From positions 1-50,612 of the forward strand of contig CALDGX010000243.1 in NCBI GenBank assembly GCA_937941715.1: a DNA stretch of 50,612 nt, read 5' to 3'. The position numbers were made by a program, and so were the translations under genes. Below are positions 33,958-42,105 of this stretch, piece after piece. Numbering within the stretch: position 1 is the stretch's first letter; each line of letters begins with the position of its first letter. The stretch comes from an uncultured Chloracidobacterium sp. GTDB taxonomy: Bacteria; Acidobacteriota; Blastocatellia; Pyrinomonadales; Pyrinomonadaceae. The notes under the pieces are model-generated. The model was not told the DNA's origin and ran no database searches. It saw only the letters and a list, made by a program, of their open reading frames with translations.

Positions 33958-35882
33958 TGAAAAACCATAGACCGGGCTTTGCCCGCATCAATGTCATCCT
34001 GGGCGCCGCCATCATTCTGGCCGGCGCCTTTTCCGCGTTCGGCCAGCGAGAGTTTGCCATTTCCCTGATCCAGGGCGACAAGAATATGTCGGGCTACGAG
34101 GGCCAGCAGGTCAAGGCCTCGGGCATAGTCACCGCGCGGACCCGGACGGGCTTTTTTCTGCAGACGCCTGACGACAAGGCCGACTCAAACCCGAATACGT
34201 CCGAGGGCATATTCGTCTATACCAAGACCGAGCCCGAAGCCGACGCCGCGATCGGCAATCTCATCGTCGTGTCGGGGCGGGTCGAGGAGTTTCGCCCGCG
34301 GGCCGAACCCGCGAGCCTGCCCATTACCGAGCTGTCGATGATGAAGGGCCGCGACCTGATCCAGGTGCTGTCCAAGGCAAATCCGCTGCCCAAGCCGGTC
34401 GTGCTGACGATCAACGATTTTAGGGTCAACTCGATCGACCAGCTCGAAAAATATGAGGGAATGCGCGTCGCCGTGCCGGAGATGACGGTCGTCGCCCCGA
34501 CCGGCGGGCGTGTCGATAACAAGACAAATTCCGTCGAGTCGAACGGCACGTTCTACGGTGTGGTCAAGGGCCTCGCTAAACCGTTTCGCGAGCCGGGCTA
34601 CGAGCTCTACGATTTCCTGTTCCTGACCGATAAGGAAAAGGCCGATTTCAAAAAAGATTTTCCGGCGATGAAGTTCAACGACTCAAACCCGGAACGCCTG
34701 CGCGTCGAGACGACCGCCCAGCTTGGCTCACAGGCGATCGAGGTGCCGGCACTGACCGAGCTCAAAAACGTCGTCGGCGTGCTGCATTACGGCTTTCGCG
34801 CGTACACGATCCTGACCGACGTCACCGAGCGGCCCGGCGTGTCGAGCTATATCAAGCAGGTCAATCTGCCGCCGGTCGGCGCCCGCCAGTTTTCGGTCGC
34901 CGGGATGAATGTCGAGAATTTTTTCGACGATATCGACGATCCGGCCATCAAGGAAGACATCGTCACGACCGACTCGTTCAACAAGCGGATGAAAAAGATC
35001 TCGCTCGGCGTCCGCAACATTATGCAGTCGCCTGACGTGATCGGCGTGATCGAGGTCGAGAACCTCGCCGCCCTCAAACGCCTTGCCGAAAAGATAAATT
35101 CCGACTCCGAGGCCGCCGGCAAGCCCAACCCGAAATACGAGGCCTATCTCATCGACGGCAACGACGGCCGCGGTATCGACTCGGGCTTTCTGGTCAAGTC
35201 GTCGCGGATCACCGTGATCGAGACCAAACAACTCGGCAAGGAAGACAAGTTTGACAACAAGAGCGTTGACGAAGAGGCGTTCCTAAACGACCGTCCACCG
35301 CTGATGCTGCGGGCGTCGATGATGGACGACAAGACCAAACAGCCGTTCGAGTTTACCGTGCTCGTCAATCACCTGAAATCATTTCTGGGCTACAACGACC
35401 CCAAGCGGATGGACGGCGTCAGGACGAAAAAGCGCCTTCAGGCCGAGTTTTTGGCAAAGTTCGTACAGCAGCGGCAGACCGCCAACCCGAAGGAAAAGAT
35501 CATCCTCGTCGGCGATTTTAACGCTTATCAGTTCAATGACGGCATCGTCGACGTCATCGGCACCATCAAGGGTAAACCGGCCGCCAAGGGCGAGGTGATG
35601 AATCCGTCCGAGGACCTCGTCAACCCCGATATGACCGACCTCGTCGAGCTGATCAACGCTGAACAGCGATACTCGTACCGCTTTGACGGCAACGGCCAGG
35701 TGCTAGACCACATCCTGATCAGCAACTCGCTGCAGAATTACATTATCGGTTTTGGCTATGCCCGTATGAACGCGGACTTTCCGGAAAGCTACCGCACCGA
35801 CGACAACCGCGCCGAACGTTTTTCCGACCACGACGCCGCCGTCGCGTACTTCTCGATCGACGCGGCCGTTGTTAAGCCCTGA
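33957..35882 (+). CDS. Secreted endonuclease/exonuclease/phosphatase-family nuclease (ExeM/NucH-like)
   Basis: 641 residues with a signal peptide (1-30, ending FGQRE). An OB-fold-like domain (about 35-130) typical of extracellular nucleases comes before the EEP domain (about 300-635). EEP landmarks are NVENFFD, EVENLAAL, LVNHLKS, GDFNAYQF, LDHILIS and the closing SDHDA. It probably degrades extracellular DNA together with the NUC1 enzyme, whose stop codon overlaps its ATG. A palindrome GATCGCCGGCGATC (35881-35894) overlaps its stop but lacks a T-run. Confidence 0.92.
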   Translation: MKNHRPGFARINVILGAAIILAGAFSAFGQREFAISLIQGDKNMSGYEGQQVKASGIVTARTRTGFFLQTPDDKADSNPNTSEGIFVYTKTEPEADAAIGNLIVVSGRVEEFRPRAEPASLPITELSMMKGRDLIQVLSKANPLPKPVVLTINDFRVNSIDQLEKYEGMRVAVPEMTVVAPTGGRVDNKTNSVESNGTFYGVVKGLAKPFREPGYELYDFLFLTDKEKADFKKDFPAMKFNDSNPERLRVETTAQLGSQAIEVPALTELKNVVGVLHYGFRAYTILTDVTERPGVSSYIKQVNLPPVGARQFSVAGMNVENFFDDIDDPAIKEDIVTTDSFNKRMKKISLGVRNIMQSPDVIGVIEVENLAALKRLAEKINSDSEAAGKPNPKYEAYLIDGNDGRGIDSGFLVKSSRITVIETKQLGKEDKFDNKSVDEEAFLNDRPPLMLRASMMDDKTKQPFEFTVLVNHLKSFLGYNDPKRMDGVRTKKRLQAEFLAKFVQQRQTANPKEKIILVGDFNAYQFNDGIVDVIGTIKGKPAAKGEVMNPSEDLVNPDMTDLVELINAEQRYSYRFDGNGQVLDHILISNSLQNYIIGFGYARMNADFPESYRTDDNRAERFSDHDAAVAYFSIDAAVVKP

Positions 35883-35910
35883 TCGCCGGCGATCGTTATT
35901 CGCTGAATAA

Positions 35911-36222
35911 ATGGACAAACTCCTTCGTGCAGTATATCGAGACAAACGCGATGGATATCCGACGCTCGATCTCAACTTCGAAGTCCGCGGCTGCGTCTCA
36001 ATTGACTCGTCCGTTCGTCGGCCTTTCGTCGAAGCCGGTCTAGTTTGGGTAAACGACCCGAATGTTCCCGATCAAAGCTTCACCTATCCGAACGGCGAGA
36101 TCATAACGCTCACTGGCTTTATTCGGCATGAAGAGGCCGCGGCTGTTATAAAAAGATATTTTGACGCTCTAGACCGAAACGCTGACTTCGCCGACGGGGA
36201 AATTATCTACAATTGTGAGTAG
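35911..36222 (+). CDS. Hypothetical protein
   Basis: 103 residues, no signal peptide and no membrane segment. Alternating strands and a late helix (HEEAAAVIKRYFDALDRNADF) suggest a small folded cytoplasmic protein. I do not recognise the family. It starts 28 bp after the nuclease gene, but its base composition is a little more AT-rich than its neighbours. Confidence 0.6.
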   Translation: MDKLLRAVYRDKRDGYPTLDLNFEVRGCVSIDSSVRRPFVEAGLVWVNDPNVPDQSFTYPNGEIITLTGFIRHEEAAAVIKRYFDALDRNADFADGEIIYNCE

Positions 36223-36240
36223 TGACGATTCTCTAAACTC

Positions 36241-36268
36241 CTGACAAGCGGGAATGATTATCTATAAT
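36241..36268 (+). promoter_or_regulatory. Strong promoter-like site pointing into the acpS antisense strand
   Basis: CTGACA (36241-36246), a 16-nt spacer and a perfect TATAAT (36263-36268). The next plus-strand start is pgeF at 36742, so the RNA would run antisense through all of acpS before reaching pgeF. Confidence 0.45.
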
Positions 36269-36359
36269 ACCCGGTGAAGCTAACCTAGACCAGCGTGGAA
36301 ACACCTGGGCCATTTTTGCGTTTATTTTTAGTGTTTCTGCGGCGGTCGAAGAACGATAT

Positions 36360-36749
36360 TCAAGACTGCTGCGATCTTTCGAGTATCACCTGGGCGATCG
36401 CGTGTTCGGCGGTGTGTGAGAGGGCGATGTGGACGGTGTCGGCTCCGAGAGCGTCGAGCAGGCGTTTTGCCTCGCCGGTGATACTGAGCGTGGGGACGCC
36501 GTCGCTGTCGGATACGACCTCGACGTCGAGCCACGAGATCTTGCCTCGCCAGCCGGTTTTTAGTGCCTTGAGGAACGCCTCTTTGGCCGCAAATCTCGCC
36601 GCGTACGACTGTGCGGCGGCGACGCCCTTGCTGTCACAGTACTCACGCTCGGCCGCGGTAAAGACGCGCGTCGCGAACCGCGGCGTTCTTTCCAACGCTT
36701 CGCGTATGCGATAAACTTCCACAATGTCGATGCCTGTCGAGATGATCAT
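36360..36749 (-). CDS. acpS: Holo-[acyl-carrier-protein] synthase
   Basis: 129 residues, normal AcpS length. It transfers phosphopantetheine from CoA to ACP, making fatty acid synthesis possible. Magnesium ligands are D8 in STGIDIVEV and E57 in RFAAKEAFLKAL. I start at 36749 (MIISTGIDIVE), the usual family start; a longer upstream reading would overlap pgeF. The start codon shares the 8-bp palindrome ATGATCAT with the pgeF start on the other strand. Confidence 0.94.
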   Translation of the reverse strand: MIISTGIDIVEVYRIREALERTPRFATRVFTAAEREYCDSKGVAAAQSYAARFAAKEAFLKALKTGWRGKISWLDVEVVSDSDGVPTLSITGEAKRLLDALGADTVHIALSHTAEHAIAQVILERSQQS

Positions 36750-37584
36750 TAGTGAAGACACGAGTTTAACCGAAAGCGGTTTCGTTTGGCGAGAGCGGGG
36801 CGGCGTTAAGGTGCTGGTCTGTAAGCCGCTCGAGGACGCGGGTTTTGCCAACGGGTTTTCGACGCGGCTCGGCGGCGTGTCGCCTTTTCCTGACGGCGAC
36901 CTTAACCTCGCGGGTTTTAACGAGGACTCGGCCGAGAATATCTATGAAAACCGCCGAAGGTTCCTGAGCGTCTTTGACGGTGAATACAAGCTCGCGATGG
37001 TCTGGCAGGTGCACGGCAGCGACATCAAGGCCGTTCGCGATATGGGTGACATCGGCGACAGCGAGGAGAACGCCGACGCCGTCATCTCAAATATTCCGGG
37101 CGTTCTGGCAGGTGCCAAGACGGCCGACTGCGTACCTGTTTTGATCGGCGACCCGCGGACCGGTGCCTTTGCCGCCGTTCACGCCGGCTGGCGGGGAACC
37201 GTAAGGTCGATCGTCAGCAAAACGGCCGCGGCGCTTGCCGCTGAGTTCGGTTCCGATCCGGCGGACCTGATCGCCGCCGTCGGGCCCGCCGCGTGCGGGC
37301 GAAACTACGAGATCGGCCAGGACGTGATCGACGATTTTGCCGCGAATATCGCCGACAGCGAACGGTACTTTGAACCGACGCGTCCGGGCCACGCGCTTGT
37401 CGATCTGCACGCCGCCAACCGTGACCAGCTGATCGCGGCCGGCGTCGGCGAAGAGCGGATATTTACCGCGCCGTACTGTACGATGGAGCGGCTCGACCTT
37501 TTCTTCTCGTACCGCAAAGAGAAAAAGACGAACGGAAAGACCGGTCGTCTTTTATCAGTGATCGGACAGCGGCAGCAGGGCTAG
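36742..37584 (+). CDS. pgeF: PgeF/YfiH/LACC1-family enzyme (multicopper polyphenol oxidase family)
   Basis: 280 residues. The zinc ligands of the family are visible: H91 in WQVHGSD, C130 in KTADCVPVL and H147 in AAVHAGWRG. Members act on purine nucleosides (adenosine deaminase and phosphorolysis activities are reported), and PgeF of E. coli edits wrongly built peptidoglycan. Earlier in-frame starts exist (36724, 36730); I chose 36742 because the acpS start faces it in the palindrome ATGATCAT. It ends in CTAG, whose other strand gives the stop of the next gene. Confidence 0.9.
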   Translation: MIISEDTSLTESGFVWRERGGVKVLVCKPLEDAGFANGFSTRLGGVSPFPDGDLNLAGFNEDSAENIYENRRRFLSVFDGEYKLAMVWQVHGSDIKAVRDMGDIGDSEENADAVISNIPGVLAGAKTADCVPVLIGDPRTGAFAAVHAGWRGTVRSIVSKTAAALAAEFGSDPADLIAAVGPAACGRNYEIGQDVIDDFAANIADSERYFEPTRPGHALVDLHAANRDQLIAAGVGEERIFTAPYCTMERLDLFFSYRKEKKTNGKTGRLLSVIGQRQQG

Positions 37585-38048
37585 TTGACCCTTGCCGTAA
37601 GCGTAACCTCTTTGGTCTTGGGCGGATAGCATACCTCATCGGTACACGCCTGATACTTGACCGCCACACGGACCGAGACGCGGTTTCCGCGAAATGTGGT
37701 CGGGACCGTTATGTTAAAGCCGAATGAGGTCCGGCCCTCGTAAACGTTGATCGTATTTTCCGAAAACGAGAATTTGCGGTTCTTGCCCCGCGGATAGCTG
37801 ACCGGGCCGATCTTGACGCCCGGAGCCGAAGCCCGCACGACGGTCGCGACCGCATACTCGCTGTTCGGACGGTTCGAGTTGACGTGCAGCCCGCCGGGAA
37901 TGCTGAGGACGACGGTCGCCCGTGCTGCCTTTCCGCGGGTGACGGCACCGCCCGCAATCGATCCGCTGACGGATTGGGCACTGATGTTTGAAAACGCGGC
38001 CGCGGCCGCCATTAGGACAATTACAAGACTCAGGTTTTTGATCTTCAT
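37581..38048 (-). CDS. Stand-alone DsbD N-terminal-like domain protein
   Basis: 155 residues. Signal peptide 1-24 (ending NISAQS), then an immunoglobulin-like domain matching the periplasmic alpha domain of DsbD. The redox Cys pair is C135 and C140 in YQACTDEVCYPP, with the preceding GLHVNSNRPN typical of the family. In DsbD this domain passes electrons to periplasmic partners, but it is fused to a membrane part and a thioredoxin domain, both missing here. It is 13 bp upstream of the next minus-strand gene's end. Its stop overlaps that of pgeF. Confidence 0.85.
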   Translation of the reverse strand: MKIKNLSLVIVLMAAAAAFSNISAQSVSGSIAGGAVTRGKAARATVVLSIPGGLHVNSNRPNSEYAVATVVRASAPGVKIGPVSYPRGKNRKFSFSENTINVYEGRTSFGFNITVPTTFRGNRVSVRVAVKYQACTDEVCYPPKTKEVTLTARVN

Positions 38049-38061
38049 AAATATATTTTGA

Positions 38062-38577
38062 TTATTTTACGATAAATGACGCGATCATTGCCTCGACCTT
38101 GGCGCCGAGATCGTCGCTGATATCCTCGAGCGAACGGGCCTTTAACTCGACCACCGAGCCGTCCTTTTCGGCCAGTTTGTAAACCTCGCGAAACCCGACG
38201 CCCTTTTCGACCGACTCGGCCTCGATGACGACATACTTGCGGCCGTCGATCACCTCGGGCGTCTCGGAAACAGGCCGCACCGCCTCGCGAAGTGCCGCGA
38301 CGGCGTATTTCAAATTGCGGTTGCGGTAAACGCGTGCCTCGAGCCTCGCGGCCTTGAACTCGGACGCCTCACCGACGCCGAAATCCTTGGAATACGCCTC
38401 AAACTCGAGCCCGTCCGGCGGAGCGACGACGTTCAGAAATCCCTCAGGTTTTTCGACCGAGAACCACTCGTTCTCGACCGTTTCGGGCTCGAACGCCTCG
38501 GCCGCGACACGCTTGATGCGGGTCGACGCATAGACCATCAGGCCGACGAGTATCAGACCGGGGATCAGAAGTTCCAT
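38062..38577 (-). CDS. Membrane-anchored protein of unknown function
   Basis: 171 residues. One N-terminal hydrophobic segment (residues 2-20, ELLIPGLILVGLMVYAS) anchors a soluble Glu-rich domain. That domain alternates strands and helices in a PsbP/DUF-like way (FSVEKPEGFLNVV, KYVVIEAES). I do not recognise it. I start at 38577; nine upstream codons look non-coding. It lies between rlmN and the DsbD-like gene on the same strand, so the three may be one operon. Confidence 0.75.
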   Translation of the reverse strand: MELLIPGLILVGLMVYASTRIKRVAAEAFEPETVENEWFSVEKPEGFLNVVAPPDGLEFEAYSKDFGVGEASEFKAARLEARVYRNRNLKYAVAALREAVRPVSETPEVIDGRKYVVIEAESVEKGVGFREVYKLAEKDGSVVELKARSLEDISDDLGAKVEAMIASFIVK

Positions 38578-38628
38578 ATAGATCGTAAGCGGCCTGTGCG
38601 GCAAGACCGAGTCCGCCGCGGCCCGCCT

Positions 38629-39720
38629 TTATTCGCTGCTGCCGGCGGCCGTACCGCGGGCCTCGTCCATCGCGGCCAGTTGGCCGCACGCCGCGTAGAT
38701 GTCGCGGCCTCGCGGCTGCCGCACGTAAGCGGATACACCGCGAGATTCCAAAATGCTCTTGAAACGTTCGACGCTCTCGGGCGTCGACGAGTTGTAATCG
38801 AGTTTTTCGGCGCCGTTGTGCGGAATGAGGTTGATCTTGACCCGCGACAGTTGATAGCGGTCGAGAAGGCGGGCGAGTTCGGCCGCGTCCGCCGGCGAAT
38901 CGTTAACGCCGCCGAGCATCACGTATTCAAACGTGAACCTTTCGCCGCGTCGAAGCGACCCCTCAAATTCCTTGGCTGCCGCCATCAATTCGCTGAGGTC
39001 CCATCGCTTGTTGATCGGCATCAGCTTGTCGCGAAGCTCATCGCGGGCCGACGAAAGCGATATCGCGAGATGCGGCCGGTTTTCGAGCCGGGCAAACTCG
39101 TGGATCTTCGGGACGATACCGGCCGTCGATATGGTCACGCGGTTGGGTACGATGAAGAGCCCGTTCTCGTCGGCCATGATCTCGAGAGCGGTGATCAGGT
39201 TCTCAAAATTGAGGAACGGTTCGCCGGCTCCCATTCCGACCAGATTGGTGCCGTGCGGCGTCTCGCCGCCGACGCCGTAAACGTCATTCAGCACGATGAT
39301 GATCTGTTCGACGATCTCGCCGACCGTCAGGTTGCTGAGCAGGCCGAGCTTGGCCGTCAGGCAGAAATCGCACTTTAGCGGGCATCCCGACTGTGACGAA
39401 AAACATATCGTATCGCGGCTCTCGGTCGGGATGAAGACCGTCTCGACCGGGTTGCCGGCGGCCGTTTTCATCAGATAGCGGCGGGTGCCGTCGGTCGAGA
39501 TGTATCGCGCAGTGACCGTGAGCCGCGAGATGTCGGCCGCCTCGGCCAGCCTCGCCCGAAATCGCTTTGGCAGATCGGTGATGTCGTCAAAAGAGCGCAG
39601 GCGCCGCTGGTGGATGGCCTTAAAGATCTGATCGGCGCGGTAACGCGGCTCGCCGAGTTCGGCGGCAAGCTCAACCAGCTCGGCCGGCTTGAGGCCCGTA
39701 ATGTGTATCTTCCCGGTCAC
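38629..39720 (-). CDS. rlmN: 23S rRNA (adenine-C2)-methyltransferase RlmN
   Basis: A 363-residue radical-SAM enzyme that methylates A2503 of 23S rRNA and A37 of some tRNAs. The iron-sulfur motif is C113-x3-C117-x2-C120. The two catalytic Cys are C106 (ICFSSQ) and C345 (AACGQL), matching E. coli C118 and C355. The SAM-binding GEP motif reads GMGAGEPFLN. Start ATG 39720; divergent from the nuclease lipoprotein gene with 76 bp between. Confidence 0.95.
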   Translation of the reverse strand: MTGKIHITGLKPAELVELAAELGEPRYRADQIFKAIHQRRLRSFDDITDLPKRFRARLAEAADISRLTVTARYISTDGTRRYLMKTAAGNPVETVFIPTESRDTICFSSQSGCPLKCDFCLTAKLGLLSNLTVGEIVEQIIIVLNDVYGVGGETPHGTNLVGMGAGEPFLNFENLITALEIMADENGLFIVPNRVTISTAGIVPKIHEFARLENRPHLAISLSSARDELRDKLMPINKRWDLSELMAAAKEFEGSLRRGERFTFEYVMLGGVNDSPADAAELARLLDRYQLSRVKINLIPHNGAEKLDYNSSTPESVERFKSILESRGVSAYVRQPRGRDIYAACGQLAAMDEARGTAAGSSE

Positions 39721-39796
39721 AGCCTATTATTTTAGCGTAAATGACGCGAATGTGCTTGCCGGCCAACTTTGCTAGAATCTCAAACGGGAGATCGTG

Positions 39797-40654
39797 ATGG
39801 CGGGCATTCACCGAATTGCGTTGATAATGTTGGTGTTGGCGGCGGTGCTTTCGGCCGCCGGATGCGGGTTAGTCTACCAGCGTCCCGCGGCCGAGCCGGT
39901 TCCGGCCGATACGCCGGCGGCGGCACCCACGCCGAAGATCAGCCTGCTTCCGTTCGGCAACCCGACAGGTGCGACCGCCGATCCGGCGAACGCCGACAAT
40001 TACCTGATCATCCGCGAATCGGCCGTCATCTCATACAACAACTCACGCGGAACGGCCAACTGGGTCGCGTGGCGGACGCGTGCCCGCGACCTCGGCGAGT
40101 CGATCCCGCGAAGTATGTTCGAGCCGGATCCGGCATTACCGAAGGGGTTTCGCCGCATAGGATATTACGACTATTCGGGAAGCGGTTACGATCGCGGCCA
40201 TCTCTTGCCGAGTGCCGATCGATTCGGCAACCGCGAGCAGAATGCGGAGACGTTTTATCTCACAAATATCGTTCCGCAGGCCGGCGACCTCAATCAGTTT
40301 CCGTGGAATGAACTCGAATCATATGCCCGGTCACTCGTCCGGCGGGGCAGCGAACTCTATACGATCGCGGGCGTCTATGGCGAGCAGGAACGGATCAAGG
40401 GCAAGCTGACCGCACCGACAAACTGCTGGAAAGTGATCGTCGTATTCCCGCGGGGACAGAGCGTCGATTCGATAACCAATATCACGCGTGTCATTGCCGT
40501 CGATATGCCCAATGTCGAGGGCATCGCCGATGATCGTTGGCAAAAGTACCGAACGACCGTACGGGCGATCGAGCAAAAGGCGGGCGTCGATCTCTTCAGC
40601 ACGCTGCCGCGTGACCTGCAGGACAGGATCGAAACGCGAGCCGACGGCAATTGA
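39797..40654 (+). CDS. DNA/RNA non-specific endonuclease, probable lipoprotein
   Basis: 285 residues. The N-terminal signal ends LSAAGCG, close to a lipobox, so the enzyme is probably anchored by lipid at Cys. A Pro/Ala linker follows. The NUC1 domain (about 65-280) has DRGH with the catalytic H135, LTNIVPQ with the metal-binding Asn, and a Glu in NELESYAR. It is a shorter paralogue of the nuclease at 32242-33957 (shared NWVAWR, DPALP, YSGSGYDRGH). I start at ATG 39797, seven bases after GGGAG; a GTG one codon earlier is open too. Confidence 0.93.
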   Translation: MAGIHRIALIMLVLAAVLSAAGCGLVYQRPAAEPVPADTPAAAPTPKISLLPFGNPTGATADPANADNYLIIRESAVISYNNSRGTANWVAWRTRARDLGESIPRSMFEPDPALPKGFRRIGYYDYSGSGYDRGHLLPSADRFGNREQNAETFYLTNIVPQAGDLNQFPWNELESYARSLVRRGSELYTIAGVYGEQERIKGKLTAPTNCWKVIVVFPRGQSVDSITNITRVIAVDMPNVEGIADDRWQKYRTTVRAIEQKAGVDLFSTLPRDLQDRIETRADGN

Positions 40655-40684
40655 GATACGCTCCCGCTGGTGTAATATGTCGTT

Positions 40685-41221
40685 ATGAAAACACTGATAC
40701 TGACGCTGCTGATCACACTATTTTCGCTTCAGACCGTTATGGGCCAAACACCGAAAGAAGCCGACCCCAAGGATGTCGCAACGCTCGACGCCATTATGAA
40801 GGCCGTTTACGACGTCATCTCAGGCGACGCCGGAGTGCCCCGCGACTGGGCCCGCTTTCAGTCGCTGTTTCATAAGGACGCGCGGCTTATCCCGGCCGGC
40901 AAGAACGCTCAGACCGGCGTCTTTGGAGCAAATGCCCTGACGCCCGCCGATTATGTGAAGCGTGCCGAACCGGTGTTTGCCAAGGACGGATTTCACGAAC
41001 GCGAGCTTGCCCGCCGTGTCGATCAGTACGGCAACATCGCCCAGGTCTTTTCGACCTATCACGCTTTTCGAAAGTCTGACGACAAAAAGCCGTTCCTCCG
41101 CGGCATCAATAGCTTTCAGCTGCTGTTTGACGGGAAGCGCTGGTGGGTCATGACTATCTACTGGCAAGCCGAGACCCCGGACAATCCTGTGCCGAAGAAG
41201 TACCTTAAGTCGAAAAACTAG
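40685..41221 (+). CDS. Secreted NTF2/SnoaL-like protein
   Basis: 178 residues with a signal peptide (1-20, ending VMGQT). The mature part alternates helix and strand in the NTF2-like cone fold (ATLDAIMKAVYDVISG near the start, then INSFQLLFDGKRWWVMTIYW at the end). Members bind small ligands or catalyse isomerisations, but no active-site set is diagnostic here. It starts 30 bp after the nuclease gene and may be co-transcribed with it. Confidence 0.8.
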   Translation: MKTLILTLLITLFSLQTVMGQTPKEADPKDVATLDAIMKAVYDVISGDAGVPRDWARFQSLFHKDARLIPAGKNAQTGVFGANALTPADYVKRAEPVFAKDGFHERELARRVDQYGNIAQVFSTYHAFRKSDDKKPFLRGINSFQLLFDGKRWWVMTIYWQAETPDNPVPKKYLKSKN

Positions 41222-41239
41222 ATCTTTGCGAAACCGAGC

Positions 41240-41269
41240 TTGACGCAGGTTAACGCTGTAATGTAACTT
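41240..41269 (+). promoter_or_regulatory. Promoter-like site before tetR
   Basis: TTGACG (41240-41245), 18 nt, TAACTT (41264-41269). The -10 overlaps the palindrome at 41266-41282, so a bound TetR would block it. Confidence 0.4.
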
Positions 41270-41282
41270 AACACTGTTAAGT
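41266..41282. promoter_or_regulatory. TetR operator, perfect palindrome
   Basis: ACTTAACA-C-TGTTAAGT is an exact 17-bp palindrome that ends 2 nt before the tetR ATG at 41285. Its position over the promoter and start fits auto-repression. A related site lies after the gene at 41908-41930. Confidence 0.75.
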
Positions 41283-41284
41283 AT

Positions 41285-41896
41285 ATGACAATCGGCGAGC
41301 GGCGCAGAAAAGAAAAGGAAGACCTCCGGCAGGAGATACTGGACGCTGCCCGGGAGTTGTTCCTCGCCGATGGCTACGATAATGTCTCGATGCGAAAGGT
41401 GGCGAAACGTATAAGTTATTCGCCGACCACGATCTATCTATATTTCAAGGACAAGACCGATCTGCTTCATCAGGTATGCGAGGAGGCTTTCCGAAAGCTT
41501 GGCGAAGAGATCGTCCGCAGCCAGAGTCTCGGGGACACCCCGATCGAGGTGCTTCGCCAGGGAATGTTCGCATACGTCGCGTTCGGGCTGATCAATCCGC
41601 GTCATTATGAGGTAGTTTTTATCTCGCCGAATAGGGGCAGTTCCGATGGGACCGATCACTCGTTCGACGAGTCTATGGGCAAACGGGCGTTCGAGCTATT
41701 GTCGGCGTCGGTGGCGTCGTGCATGGATGCCGGCGTGATAAAGCGGACGGACGTCGCGACGGTTTCGCAGACCCTCTGGGCGGGGATCCACGGCGTTACA
41801 TCTCTGCTGATCACGCATGACGGATTTCCTTTTGTCGACAGAGAGACCTTGGTGGCGTCGGTGGTCGATACGATGATCGAGGGATTACGCAGCTAG
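41285..41896 (+). CDS. TetR family transcriptional regulator
   Basis: 203 residues. The N-terminal helix-turn-helix (about 15-65) has the family signature ARELFLADGYDNVSMRKVAKRISYSPTTIYLYFKDK. The C-terminal helical domain binds an unknown ligand and forms the dimer. It probably represses itself through the palindrome overlapping its start, and the ABA4-like/7-TM pair downstream through a second similar site. Confidence 0.94.
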   Translation: MTIGERRRKEKEDLRQEILDAARELFLADGYDNVSMRKVAKRISYSPTTIYLYFKDKTDLLHQVCEEAFRKLGEEIVRSQSLGDTPIEVLRQGMFAYVAFGLINPRHYEVVFISPNRGSSDGTDHSFDESMGKRAFELLSASVASCMDAGVIKRTDVATVSQTLWAGIHGVTSLLITHDGFPFVDRETLVASVVDTMIEGLRS

Positions 41897-41907
41897 AGCT
41901 TTTTGAT

Positions 41908-41930
41908 ATGTAACTTTACGGTGTTGACTT
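41908..41930. promoter_or_regulatory. Second TetR operator-like site
   Basis: ATGTAACTTTACGGTGTTGACTT aligns with ATGTAACTTAACACTGTTAAGTA at 41261-41283. The first 9 bases are identical and both half-sites match the palindrome at about 6 of 8 positions. It lies 12 bp after tetR and contains a TTGACT that may serve as a -35 for the following operon. Confidence 0.55.
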
Positions 41931-42105
41931 TGCGTCTGTGGGGGCCGGCGAACGATGAGAAAAGCAGTGCTTGAATTGTGCGGCATCAAGCCGGTTAGAA
42001 CAACGGCATTCGGATCGGTCAGATCCTCTTCCGACGCCACACGGCGCACGTGGTTAAGAAAAGTAAATGAGCTTGGACAGCGTCTGAAATAATGAGGTAG
42101 AGCAT

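Noticed and set aside
36295..36714. Plus-strand frame of 139 codons antisense to acpS
   Set aside because: acpS has clear catalytic residues; this frame has none and looks like its mirror. The upstream promoter is kept as a separate finding.
39190..39250. Insertion in the RlmN SAM motif (GMGAGEP)
   Set aside because: On alignment the length equals the usual FMGMGEP; it is two substitutions, not an insertion.
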